Shown: positions 11,616 to 23,002 of the stretch, in pieces | Numbering within the stretch: position 1 is the first letter of the stretch | Layout: each line of letters starts with the position of its first letter | Source of the DNA: Imbricaverruca yamaguchii | Taxonomy: Eukaryota; Arthropoda; Thecostraca; Neoverrucidae | DNA length: 64,000 nucleotides | Assembly (NCBI GenBank): GCA_034440575.1 | Contig: JAOTOL010001554.1 | Coordinates: 225,001 to 289,000 of the forward strand | Direction: 5' to 3' | Program-made: the position numbers and the translations under genes | Notes under the pieces: generated by a model | Told to the model about the DNA's origin: nothing | Database searches by the model: none | What the model saw: only the letters and a program-made list of their open reading frames with translations

Positions 11616-12745
11616 GGACTTGGTGGTCGCTGCGACAGTGTGCTGGCCTAATAGTGGTGACGGCCCACCTAGCGATATTGGTAGGTGCGCTGTCTCCATG
11701 CAGCTGGCCCAGGAAAGCCGTTGAAGACGCTGTGCGTGCTTTCTTTCTGGCCGCCTGACAAGGTAATGGCGTGGCATTAGCTCGGGCGCGCGAGTTGCGC
11801 CGTGTTGTGGCTGCGCCACTGTGGAGTGACGACAGAAAAACGGCCGTCGGCCCGCCCAGCACCGGCAACGCACCGTTTTGCTGTGCTTCTGAATAAATAT
11901 AAGTCGTTAGTCGATGTTGTGTCGATGGGCAGGACCAGGAATAATGGACAGGATTCTGTGGGAACAGCTGTTGTTGCCTACCATCCGCACCTGCTCACAA
12001 CAATCAATGAGTGGAGACAATGTATCCGATGCCTGTTTTCTAGGATGCTTGAGATTTAATCAAGTTGAGTGGAAGGGCTTCGGCTAAGCTGACCAGGCGA
12101 TGTACAGCGTGACTGACTTATGTTGGAGACCTGTACGAGTTGGTCTGTCGCACAGAACGAGCTGCACATCCTCCAATAACCACATCCTGGGTCAATCTCC
12201 AAACAAATTCTGCTGCTAGCTGTCCCTTGAACTCACCCTTAAGCAAGGCCAGCATCGCAGGTGAAAGATTGTAGATAGGATAGGGCTCTCACCCTCGCTA
12301 CTTCTATTAAACGCGCGAATGTGTAATGCCAGTAGCTGAACAACAAACGAAGTGCCGGGGTAATGACACCGTACACAAAGCCTTCGAAGGAATACTATGA
12401 TCCAGCAGAGCGCTGGCTTCCAACCTATACTCCAGATATGCATACCACACACGGTGCCCATATTACGCTTGTAGACAATTCGGTGCCTTCTTGTTGTGCC
12501 TTCTTTCGTTGCTTCATCCAGTACAGCACACTGCAACCACACGGCGAATAGTCTTTATAAGCTGCATTCTAATATAGACAAAGTAAACTGAAATGGAATT
12601 ATATTAACACATTTAAGCCGGAGTTGGCCCTGAAAAGCTGAGTCAATTGTGTTCGGTCAGTCCGGTCTGATGTCATAGCAACGCCATAGGGAATTTAGTT
12701 CCACATTCGTGACGATTGCTTAGGTTATTTCGACTGGCATCAGGT
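11616..12745. other. Non-coding stretch
   Basis: Average composition. No recognised gene, transposon motif or tandem repeat. Confidence 0.5.
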
Positions 12746-12751
12746 CCGTCC

Positions 12752-13178
12752 AAAGCGGTATGATGTCTTCGGTAAGCGGTATGATGTCTTCCGTAAGCGG
12801 TATAATGTCTTCGGTAAGCGGTATGATGTCTTCCGTAAGCGGTATAATGTCTTCGGTAAGCGGTATGGATGTCGTCGGTAAGCGGTATGATGTCTTCGGT
12901 AAGCGGTATAATGTCTTCCGTAAGCAGTATAATGTCTTCGGTAAGCGGTATGATGTCTTCGGTAAGCGGTATGATGTCTTCGGTAAGCGGTATGATGTCT
13001 TCGGTAAGCGGTATGATGTCTTCCGAAAGCGGCATAATGTCTTCGGTAAGCGGTATGGATGTCGTCGGTAGGCGGTATGGTGTCTTCGGTAAGCAGTATG
13101 GATGTCTTCGGTAAGCGGCATGATGTCTTCGGTAAGCGGTATGATGTCTTCGGTAAGCGGTATGATGTCTTCGGTAAA
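12752..13178. repeat. 21-bp minisatellite, about 20 copies
   Basis: Units of 21 bp (GTATGATGTCTTCGGTAAGC), with a few 24-bp units carrying an extra GAT/GTC triplet near 12862, 13056 and 13090. Because both unit lengths are multiples of 3, each frame encodes a constant 7-residue repeat, for example MMSSVSG on the plus strand. No spacers, so not a CRISPR. Confidence 0.97.
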
Positions 13179-13199
13179 GACCGCACGTCTGCCGGAACG

Positions 13200-13435
13200 A
13201 TGTTTTTGGCCGACATTCAAATTGTACTCCCCATCTTCCCCTTTGTTTTCCGTCTCTCCCACATCACTCCGTTTCGGTCTCTTGCTTTCCCATTTTCGCT
13301 TGACTCTCACCCACTCTCGCTCGTTTTCTCTTTCTGTTTCCTCCTCCCTCCATATCCCTTTCTATATCTGTCCCTTCTTTTTTCTCTCTATATATATGTC
13401 TCTTTCTTTCTCTTCTTTGGCCTCTATTTTCCCTG
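13200..13435. repeat. Pyrimidine-rich tract
   Basis: About 235 bp of C/T-rich sequence on the plus strand with CTCTTTCT and TCTATATATATG interruptions. Simple-sequence character; a possible H-DNA former, but not a mirror repeat by eye. Confidence 0.85.
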
Positions 13436-13917
13436 CAACATGGGGCAGATGAGAACTTGGAGATCCTAGGAAGCCTATGCAAGGATTTCCGATAATCGCT
13501 TAAAGCGAGATTAGGCTTCTGCAAGCGCTTAGCATGTATTTTAAATATAATTAGTACGAACTGGGTTATCACAAATTCAGCCAGCGTCATTCTCTGGGAG
13601 GTCCTTCAGCACCCACATTGCATGATACTGCATGCATCAGTGAGATAGGCCGTCGGTGATTGGGACTAAAAAGCATAATGGCGAGACGGAGTTGGCGTGC
13701 TTTGGAGTCCGGTTTAGCAAAGGTGAAGCCTTGAGAGCATACCAAAACTGTCGCATCAGCATGCTTTTTCTTGACAACCGTTAAGGGTCCGGCCGACCTA
13801 TCTTTTTGTCGCACCAAGCAGAGATAATTCCCTGCACATTGCGCTCCGTCATCACGATCAAAACCAGGCGCTTTGCACTGGAATGGCTTACGGGCCGATC
13901 AGGTAACTCAGCAGCCA

Positions 13918-14095
13918 GACCGATACAGGGGTGACTGGCCCACTGTCAGACGTGGTGTCCCCACGCCGATACAGGGGTGACTGGCCCACTGTCAGACGTG
14001 GTGTTCGACACACAACTGGCCCTGGCTCAGGACGCCACGCCGACACAGGGGTGACTGGCCCACTGTCAGACTGGCCCACTGTCGTGTGTCAGTTC
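13918..14095. repeat. Short tandem repeat, about 3-4 degenerate copies
   Basis: ACAGGGGTGACTGGCCCACT followed by GTCAGACGTGGTGT occurs at about 13924, 13971 and 14044, with a partial copy at 14070. Spacing is uneven (47 and 73 bp) because the third copy carries extra sequence. Confidence 0.85.
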
Positions 14096-14139
14096 GACAC
14101 ACGACATATGGCCGGCCCTGCCCCAGGACGCCTTGCGCG

Positions 14140-17100
14140 ACAGTCGGCACAAAGGCCAGCGGGGACGCTAGACTTTTTGCCACTTTGTTCTGTTTCTGTG
14201 ACACGGATTTTCTGCACCGCTGCCACGACCGCCCATGGACTATAGAGAGCACGTCACACAGGCCACAGTCCGGCCGTATTAGTTGGTAGTGGGTTTGGTC
14301 CACGTATAAATACGGAATGCGGCTATGCACGTGCGCCCATTGCGATAATACCTAGGCCGGTTTGACGGTCGATTCTAAGATAACTCACGGAAAACAAAGC
14401 AGTGACTAGTGCTTTAACTGCATCTGTATTTTCCCTGTCATGCAGATGCTCCCGGGCTTCCAAATGGACTTGATCCAGTCCTTGACTCATCACCTAATGC
14501 TTGAGCAAAGCAATGATCGACAGTTCCAATACCATTGATGAGACCAACTATGTCCAGACACCCTCAAACATTCGGGATTAGCTGCAATCTGGAACCCCTG
14601 GCAACGAGCAGATATCACATTGCGGGCCAACGTATTCCGGCAGACGCACTTTGAGTGCAAATGATAGTGCTGTGGCTGTATCTTAGGTGAGAAGGTTTTC
14701 AGCGAATGACGGTGATAACGCCGCATGAACACACCCGTTACTGTGACCTGAACACATCATCAGCGCAAGCAGCTGATTTCGTGCTGGATTCACAAACATT
14801 GAATTCGCCCAACCTCGATCATTGCTAAAACCAAGCCCTTGAATTGGTTTAATCCTCAACCTTGCGGCATGCAGACCATCAGTGGCTTATTTTCTCCTGA
14901 TATACTATATACTTTTATGTTCTTTTTCTGCCCCACCCCATACAATTGATGATGCAGTACATTATATATACCTAGTACCAGTGAAAAATTCACCATTTTC
15001 CATGAAAAATCCCAGTTAATGGAAGTTTTAGGTTTTCATCCTTGGTGATGACTTTCATGTTTTCATAAGCATATTACAAACACAGATGGTGGTTGCTGTG
15101 ATGGAAATAAAGTGCATGTTTGCAATTGTTTCATCCTTGTCAAGTAATTGTCAGCTAATGCAGGCGGGATTTGGAGCAAGGGGATGGGGCATCACCAGCA
15201 TAGGTAGCCTGATTTGAACTAAAATTATCCTTTACTCAAGGTCTTCAGAAAAACATGGAATATTTTATTTGAAGAAAAAGTATTGTTTTCAACTAGAGCT
15301 TGCACCTAAACCATACAAATCAGGTATTTTGCGTCAGCGATTTATTAAATCTTACACAACCCAAGCTGAACGACAACGGGCTGGCTGCATCGACCCATGA
15401 GCTGAACCTTTAACAGCGTTGAATATCACCACTGAGCAGTATCTCAGCACTGATTACAGGCAAAGAATGCAGGCATACAAATCTGCATTAATAAATACAG
15501 AAATAGCCAAACCTCGATCCTATTCAGCGACTCACGAGGGCTCAGGTTTGTTTTTCGAAGTCTTGTGTGCGTCACAATTGTAGGCATGTATTTTGAAGAA
15601 AAATAGAATTACTAAAATGATCCGATATTAATACATGATTCTCTTCAGATATAAACAGGAAAATAAAGTTAGAATTGTTTCTTTATTTATCTTAACCTTA
15701 CATTAATAAATTTCACAAATACTGGAAATATTAGCTAACATTGTTTATCAATAACATGGAACGAATAATTTCATCCTTGGGCTGGCACATTCCAGGAGGA
15801 TGAAAAACACATGAAAATACAGGTGAATTTGTGGATGAATACTGGCGAGCATGATGGAAAAATCAAAGATCAAAGGAAATATTTGAACGTCTCATCATTT
15901 TCTACACATTATAAAAGGACAATAGCGCTCTGCCGCGCGCGGTACAAGGAATTACTCATATGTTCATCTGTGGGCTTTTTCGGCCAGTCTGAAGGATGAA
16001 AAATCCAGGTAAGCGCTGGGCTTGATATACGGAAGTGCTATGAATAAATCGCACAACAACTGGGATTTTCCAACTCTCCGTTCATTTTAGTGCGTGAAAA
16101 CTTGCACAAAACCACTTCCGAAGGTTTTTCTTACGTGCCATAGTTTTACAACGCAAGAGCTTCTGACGTGTGGATGCTTGGAAAGTATGCTCCAAATGGA
16201 GACCAGTTCCTTGGTGATGTGGCAAAGGAATACTATAAGTGAAGAAAAATATCATCATTTCAAGTTCATTTTCTGATTTGAGCACCCAAATACTTGACAT
16301 GTGCACATTTAAGTGAAAATTATGGTGTTTTTCAATTGCCATTTATCGATAGCTCACTGATTCTTTCCTTCGTCACAGGTAACAACCTGAATGCCATAAT
16401 TATCCCTGGTAGTGGAAATATTTGATCCTAGTTTTTCATGACATTCTTTATATTGTTCCAGATCCTTTCCAGTATATTAGCCTCCCAACTGTGCGGGTTA
16501 AATGTAAAAATAAATAAATTGGGAAGTGTGCATTGTATCCTGTGGCACTATAATTTGTCACGAAAGCGCAAAGCATCGCTGCGCTGAATTTTGTTAGATT
16601 CAATTGTTTTCATAGCCTTGCATTTGGCATACACCTGCATACAGTGCAGCGTGAGTTCTATGTGTACTGCATTGAGCTGAGTTAACCTCAATTCACCTCG
16701 GCCTACGTTGCGCAGATGTGTGGTACAATGTAGATGATGAATATCTCAGTTTTTGTTGGTGATATATTAGTGGCAGTGGCAGAACTGCGTGTGCTGTTCG
16801 AAGGAAAGCGTATGATCAAGGTAGGGCGAGTGGATTCTAAGGTTGTTCTGCTTTGTTGTCAGCCGAAAAGCAGACGTAGAACTATGCAGGCAGATGATTC
16901 GAAAGTGCTGTCAGACACAGATACTGTGATACGGTCGTTCTGCGGGCACTGGTTCAGCATTTGAGGACATGACAAGTCACAGGTATGATGACAGATATCT
17001 GGATTGCATAGGTCAGCACCGCCACCTATGGATGTAGGCTTCGTGATCATGTCTGCATGACGAGGACTGGTCATCGAGGCAGTGGCCAAGGTGTATGGTA

Positions 17101-17915
17101 CCCGTAGCACAATGCCAACCAATCAAATACATCCACGTGCAGCTCATGGCATTTGGGTGAGGCCAGCATCCGCGTTGTACATTCAGGTTTAGGTGGCAGG
17201 TCCTAGATGCGCGACATTTATTTTCTCCAAGGGACGGAACAGTCAATTACTTCGCATTTACCTTTGTGCCTTTGCACGCATCACGGTCTGCCATCATACA
17301 CATTGAGGAAAACCACAGCCATCAAGCACCCGACATGCACAGGTGAAACAAACACGTCCAAGTATAACATGCAATGTAGGTCTTCGATAGGGCGGTGCAC
17401 AGGTGTCCTTCCCCCATGTGTGGCAAGATTAATGTGCTGAAGTACCAAACAATGGAATTGCCTGTTTCATTTCAAGCACCGCGCTACATTCATGAACTCA
17501 ATAAAGAATTGGAGAAGCAAAATGAGAGGCATGTGAAGGTACTGACCTCAACAATGTGGTTCAGGAAGAGTGCACACAACATACCATTTGTCCAAATTTG
17601 TACGATTATGTTTGCTACTCTGGCCATGTGTTCATTTTATTAGTATGATGCGCAATCTGGGTTTTCATCATGATGCATCTATTCAGCGTTTTTCATCTTT
17701 CACTATCTCAGAGTGATTTTGTTTTTCATCCGCACAGGTACTGAAAAAGTAATCTTAAGACACTGCCTAGTACCACGGAAAAACTTGCATAATTCTTACA
17801 CCATGGTCGTATGCAATTCTATGAGCCTAAAATCAATCTGTAAAAATAGATGTATCAGGTCATTTAGCAATGAATATTGCTATGGGCAGTGCTCCTCGTT
17901 GAGTGGCTGTCAGCA
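14140..17915. other. Long AT-rich stretch, no recognised gene
   Basis: About 3.8 kb without recognised coding motifs. A TATA-like CGTATAAATACGG lies near 14300. Several short segments are bounded by AG/GT dinucleotides (see the note at 17479-17540), but none encodes a family I know. Repeated short phrases such as TTTCATCCTTGG and GGATGAAAAA (about 15035, 15770, 15990) hint at an old interspersed repeat. Confidence 0.5.
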
Positions 17916-17916
17916 G

Positions 17917-19652
17917 CTGTCAGCTACCGACTGGTTATGTTGTCCGGCTGGGTACGCTGGTCGATGTCAGCTACCGACTGGTTATGTTGTCCGGCTGGGT
18001 ACGCTGGTCGATGTCAGCTACCGACTGGTTATGTTGTCCGGCTGGGTACGCTGGTCGATGTCAGCTACCGACTGGTTGTGTTGTCCGGCTGGGTACGCTG
18101 GTCGATGTCAGCTACCGACTGGTTATGTTGTCCGGCTGGGTACGCTGGTCGATGTCAGCTACCGACTGGTTGTGTTGTCCGGCTGGGTACGCTGGTCGAT
18201 GTCAGCTACCGACTGGTTATGTTGTCCGGCTGGGTACGCTGGTCGATGTCAGCTACCGACTGGTTATGTTGTCCGGCTGGGTACGCTGGTCGATGTCAGC
18301 TACCGACTGGTTATGTTGTCCGGCTGGCTATGCTGGTCGATGTCAGCTACCGACTGGTTATGTTGTCCGGCTGGCTATGCTGGTCGATGTCAGCTACCGA
18401 CTGGTTATGTTGTCCGGCTGGCTATGCTGGTCGATGTCAGCTACCGACTGGTTATGTTGTCCGGCTGGCTATGCTGGTCGATGTCAGCTACCGACTGGTT
18501 GTGTTGTCCGGCTGGCTATGCTGGTCGATGTCAGCTACCGACTGGTTATGTTGTCCGGCTGGCTATGCTGGTCGATGTCAGTTACCGACTGGTTGTGTTG
18601 TCCGGCTGGCTATGCTGGTCGATGTCAGCTACCGATTGGTTGTGTTGTCCGGCTGGCTATGCTGGTCGATGTCAGTTACCGACTGGTTATGTTGTCCGGC
18701 TGGCTATGCTGGTCGATGTCAGCTACCGACTAGTTATGTTGTCCGGCTGGCTATGCTGGTCGATGTCAGCTACCGACTGGTTGTGTTGTCCGGCTGGCTA
18801 TGCTGGTCGATGTCAGCTACCGACTGGTTGTGTTGTCCGGCTGGCTATGCTGGTCGATGTCAGTTACAGACTGGTTATGTTGTCCGGCTGGCTATGCTGG
18901 TCGATGTCAGCTACCGACTGGTTGTGTTGTCCGGCTGGCTATGCTGGTCGATGTCAGCTACCGACTGGTTGTGTTGTCCGGCTGGCTATGCTGGTCGATG
19001 TCAGCTACCGACTGGTTATGTTGTCCGGCTGGCTATGCTGGTCGATGTCAGCTACCGACTGGTTGTGTTGTCCGGCTGGCTATGCTGGTCGATGTCAGCT
19101 ACCGACTGGTTATGTTGTCCGGCTGGCTATGCTGGTCGATGTCAGCTACCGACTGGTTATGTTGTCCGGCTGGCTATGCTGGTCGATGTCAGCTACCGAC
19201 TGGTTGTGTTGTCCGGCTGGCTATGCTGGTCGATGTCAGTTACCGACTGGTTGTGTTGTCCGGCTGGCTATGCTGATCGATGTCAGTTACCGACTGGTTG
19301 TGTTGTCCGGCTGGCTATGCTGGTCGATGTCAGTTACCGACTGGTTGTGTTGTCCGGCTGGCTATGCTGGTCGATGTCAGCTACCGACTGGTTGTGTTGT
19401 CCGGCTGGCTATGCTGGTCGATGTCAGTTACCGACTGGTTGTTATCTGGCTGGGTACGCTGGTCGATGTCAGTTACCAACTGGTTGTTGTCCGGCTGGCT
19501 ACGCTGGTCGATGTCAGTTACCGACTGGTTGTTGTCCGGCTGGCTACGCTGGTCGATGTCAGTTACCGACTGGTTGTTGTTATCTGGCTGGGTACGCTGG
19601 TCGATGTCAGTTACCGACTGGTTGTTGTTATCTGGCTGGGTACGCTGGTCGA
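17917..19652. repeat. 47-bp minisatellite, about 37 copies
   Basis: Clean tandem array of a 47-bp unit that begins GTCAGCTACCGACTGGTT and contains TTGTCCGGCTGG. The first 8 units carry GGGTACGCTGG, the next ~24 carry GGCTATGCTGG, and the last 5 revert to TACGCTGG and have lost 2-3 bp. This zonation indicates expansion of the central variant. 47 is 2 mod 3 and the unit has no stop in any plus frame, so all three plus frames are open for up to 663 codons and all encode the same 47-residue super-repeat offset in phase. This is not evidence of a protein. Confidence 0.98.
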
Positions 19653-19654
19653 TC

Positions 19655-21785
19655 ACTGGGTGCTGCACGTGGTGCCGGCCGGCTGTGTGACGCTGCGTCT
19701 GTGATGCAGTGACAGGTATGGCAGCCGGCGTGACCGGAGGTGCGCGCTCATTTCCTCAGGGGATCTGCCGGCCATGCACTGCGGCGCGGCATTCAAGGTT
19801 TCACCTGTGGTCTGTTCCTTCTTCCGAGACGGCTCTGTCACACCTGAAGTATTGCCGGGCTGCGGGACCGAACTAGCTCGGCAGACCGACGGCGGGTGAC
19901 GGACGTCGACCGCAAACGCGTTGGAGGAGCTGCTCGTGAACTAGAACGCCGCGCGCCATGTTTTTTTTTCTCTCTTCAGTCGAAATCGCTCCAAACGGCG
20001 CGACGCTCTGCATGGGCACAGCACGGCGCGACGCTGGCGTTGCGCGTGCAGTGGTCGACACAGTGCTGGTGTGTGGCTCGGGCAGTATGTCCTGAGCCTG
20101 GTTCGCACGGCGACCGGACCGAAAAAGGTCCGTTTGGTCCGCCGGACCGCAAGCACATTTCCCAGGCTTCTCCGCCGGGGCCCGGCCAGCCTGACTGTGA
20201 CGTCACGTGCTCGGTGGCACTGCTAGCCAGGTACCAGCGCCTTTTTCAGGTATAGATGAGATGCTGAAGCCGTCGTGTCTCTTTTTACTCGGTATTTGAA
20301 TTGGAACCGTTGGTTCTTACTTGTCCCACGAATAAAACTAAATTAAGGCTCAAACAAAGAGTGATTTGACAAATGTTCTTGCCAATGACAACTGTTGGTT
20401 TATGCTGGTTACTGGAGAAAAAAAAAACATTGAAATCCATATCGCAATGGCTCACAACATGGTTCTTTTATGGTGCTCACAGCGTTGTTGTTTGACCACC
20501 GCCACCTGGATTGGAAAATAGTGCCGACATTTTCATTGATCCAGGCCACATAGATGCATAGAATGCACGATGATTTGGAATCGTTGATACGTATGGGACC
20601 AGGAAAACATGGGTACCTGCGATAAGATATTTCCGCAACGCACCATAATGCTTGTTCTTATTCAATGTGGCGCGGCGTATGCTCCCACTTCCCCCTCTGT
20701 TTCTGTGCACGCAGGCGCAGATCGGTCGCCTGGTCGCCGGTAGGTCTTCGCAGAACGAAAAGTTGAGCGCAAACATTATTGTGCGGTGTGAGGCTCGGCG
20801 ACCAGACGACTCCGGCGGTAGCCTGACCGTTAACCCGTGGTGCCTGGTTCACACCGCGACGGGACCAGAACTTTTACCGTATAAGATTAAAATGCCGGCG
20901 AGGCCATCGAACTTCCTTCGGTTCTGCTGCGGTGCGAACCGGGCCTGATCGATCTCAGGAGTGGAGTATTTGTTCCAGGTGCAGAGGACAGCTAATAATT
21001 GATCAAATCAGGCGTAATTGAGTAATAGTTTCTTTACCGTACACATTGAGAGTGCACCGGATTTTTCTCAGAATATGTCAATAGATAACGAATGCGATTT
21101 AGATTAAGTATTTCTCGTTTCACAAACATTGAGCGGCGATACAAAATTGACATGAGGAAAGCACACAGAGGGATGTGAGGTTGGAGATGATCGGTGCTTC
21201 GAATAAGAGACGAGTACAGACGTCGCGGGAAACTTAGATACACACTGCACATGGATCAATGAACCGTGAAGAAACATGCATACATTTTGAAAAGAATAAT
21301 GATCATTTTGATCACTGGCGGGGAGATCAGCGGTAATTTGGTGATCAGCGAGGGAGGAGCTATTTAGCCGAAGTGAGAGGAAGCGAAGAATCCTATGCTA
21401 ATGACAAAAACGAGCCAATGAAGAATTGCAAAGTGTAGTGGCAAGTAACTGTGCCAATCACCGGGTTAAATGCAGGATAATTACACTGGGAAGATTAGAA
21501 CAAAGTGACATGTGCTTGGAGGGAGAAACTGACATGGGAGAGATAAATGCCAATCGGATATAAATCGAGATATAAAACTGATGCTACGCATTCAGATGAA
21601 GCTGAAAATGGCGAGACTAGTTCTACTCCATGCTTTCACTTTAGTCGAAAACTTTAATTGATTAATCTTCCAAATCTACTAATGCAGAATAGGAATGAAA
21701 ACCAGTTAAAGAGCTGATCGGTGTGCTGCACTTGAAATGAGTCTTCGATTGCCCAGATCACAGCGGAACATATGGATTCATAGTC
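19655..21785. other. Non-coding stretch, partly CpG-rich
   Basis: 19655-20260 is GC-rich and includes an overlapping CRE/E-box (TGACGTCACGTG, 20198-20209). 20350-21785 is AT-richer. A pyrimidine tract ending in CAG at 20714, followed by an open frame of about 78 codons (20715-20948, plus strand), is the only exon-like signal; its product is not recognised. Confidence 0.5.
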
Positions 21786-21789
21786 ACAA

Positions 21790-21915
21790 CATCGATAAGA
21801 GCGAGAACGAGAGCGAGAGCAAGAAATAGAGAAAAGAAATAGAGAAATAAAGAAAGAGCGATAGCGAGAGAGGGAGAGAGGAAGAGAGGAAGAGAGAGAG
21901 AGAGAGAGGGAGAGC
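21790..21915. repeat. (GA)n purine-rich tract
   Basis: About 125 bp of GAGA/GAAA simple sequence on the plus strand, about 90 bp beyond the donor site of the candidate first exon, inside its putative intron. Confidence 0.93.
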
Positions 21916-22002
21916 CAACTTCTGAGCTCGCATTGAGCTCATAAGGTGAGCTCATCAGGTGGCAACAGGCGGCCGCCTCAGCGTTGCAGTCGGGGTACTC
22001 AC

Positions 22003-22125
22003 GAACAGGACGAACGCGAGCACCGTGATGATGTGCTGCATCCATCCGAAGCGACTCTTCCTGCCGCAGCGCAACGCGTGCGACAGCGAGCACCCGTCTC
22101 GAATGCGGTACGAGCTGGAGCCCAT
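22003..22125 (-). CDS. Candidate first coding exon of a membrane protein (tetraspanin-like?)
   Basis: The minus-strand ATG at 22125-22123 sits in a near-ideal Kozak context (GCCGCCATGG). It opens 41 codons: a polar, basic N-terminus (MGSSSYRIRDG, then CGRKSRFGWMQH) running into a hydrophobic stretch IITVLAFVLF. It ends exactly at GTGAGT, a full consensus donor on the intron side, phase 0. A CpG-rich region lies immediately upstream. The product would be a cytosolic tail entering a first transmembrane helix. The helix is cut by the intron, and the exon-like segment at 1686-1769 (phase 0) would complete it in the style of tetraspanin TM1. Seen: start context, donor, hydrophobicity, composition. 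Inferred: expression, partner exon and family. A type II signal-anchor protein or another multipass protein is equally possible if the partner exon is elsewhere. The conserved asparagine often seen in tetraspanin TM1 is absent. Confidence 0.55.
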
Positions 22126-22480
22126 GGCGGCGTTACGAACGCAACCGGCCACGCAGCCACACACCGACAGAGCTGTGGTCCGACTGGGCGGCGAGCCGGC
22201 GCCGCCGCCGCCGCCACCGGTGAAAACACGACAGGTGCGCCGCCGGGCAGAGGGCGCTGCCGGCGGGACGCGTGGCGAGAGCGACGCAGCTCGGTCACGC
22301 ATGGCGGAGCCGGCCACACACTGAGCGGCGGAGATGACGCTCGTGCTGCGACGATACCGGCGCGTGGCGGGCGCCAGCACCAGCAGTCGTCACCATCATT
22401 AGTGGAGGCGACAGGCCGATCGGCGGTGAAATGCAGGCCTAGTCGGCAGGAGAGAAAACGACAGCGAGCTCTCGAAACTG
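22126..22480 (-). promoter_or_regulatory. CpG-rich presumed 5' UTR/promoter
   Basis: About 350 bp of CpG-dense sequence directly upstream of the candidate first exon, including a (GCC)n run at about 22197-22217. No TATA box is evident, which suits a CpG-type promoter. The transcription start cannot be placed from sequence. Confidence 0.4.
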
Positions 22481-22599
22481 AGCTCGTATTGCACCAGCCA
22501 TTCCGACGGTAGGGCAGTCAGACAAAGGCATAGATAAGTGAAGAAATGTAAAATGATATGAACATGCACGTGAACATATATGTACACACAAACACATCC

Positions 22600-22601
<2 letters not shown>

Positions 22602-22654
<53 letters not shown>

Positions 22655-22662
22655 CATATATA
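22602..22662. repeat. (TA)n microsatellite
   Basis: About 25-30 TA dinucleotides with CATA interruptions at the ends. Not followed by the repeat family at 41.8 kb. Confidence 0.96.
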
Positions 22663-22787
22663 TGCACAGCGATGTTGTGCTCTTGGAAACTATAGATCAT
22701 TCGCAGCAAGGAGTGTCTCGAGTGGTGGTCTATAGCTAATTTCTCAGGAATGAGGTGCAATGTGATAATATGTGAATGAGTACAAAG

Positions 22788-22836
22788 CTTGATGGGCGCT
22801 AAATGACCAACCATGGTCGATGCGCCCTAAAACCAC
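22788..22836. repeat. Dispersed palindromic GGGCGC...GCGCCC segment
   Basis: TGGGCGCTAAATGACCAACC then ATGGTCGATGCGCCC. The outer GGGCGC/GCGCCC form a short inverted repeat. A related segment in the opposite orientation lies at about 8592-8630, and partial ones at about 28830-28865 and 46205-46230. It is probably a short terminal piece of a SINE or MITE family. Confidence 0.5.
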
Positions 22837-22928
22837 AATCACACACGAGTACAAAGCTTAAGCTACTTTACGTCAATTATTGTGTGTCATGCTTGAGACT
22901 ACTTCAGTTGATGTATAAATACACACAA

Positions 22929-23002
22929 GTATGGCAATGGGTGTGAAATGTTGCGGGATAAACTGAAGGTAGTGAAGCAACATTTCACACCCATACCCAT
23001 AT
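22929..23002. ncRNA. Hairpin resembling a pre-miRNA
   Basis: A perfect 18-bp inverted repeat (22937-22954 with 22977-22994; arm GGGTGTGAAATGTTGC plus two outer pairs), a 22-nt loop, then after a 2x2 internal loop six more pairs including one G-U (22929-22934 with 22997-23002). The size and shape fit an animal pre-miRNA. The stem is unusually perfect, so a small MITE relic is the main alternative. Orientation is undetermined. Confidence 0.3.

Noticed and set aside
10953..11873. Minus-strand 306- and 284-codon His/Thr/Pro-rich frames
   Set aside because: Read through the ~15-bp GGGGCAGTGTGACG minisatellite; no non-repeat domain.
12752..13178. Regular 21-bp direct repeats, considered as a CRISPR array
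   Set aside because: No unique spacers between repeats, and the context is eukaryotic. A plain minisatellite.
17713..19712. Overlapping plus-strand frames of 663, 611 and 276 codons
   Set aside because: All lie in the 47-bp minisatellite and encode the same repeat in shifted phases. No start context, domain or codon bias independent of the repeat.
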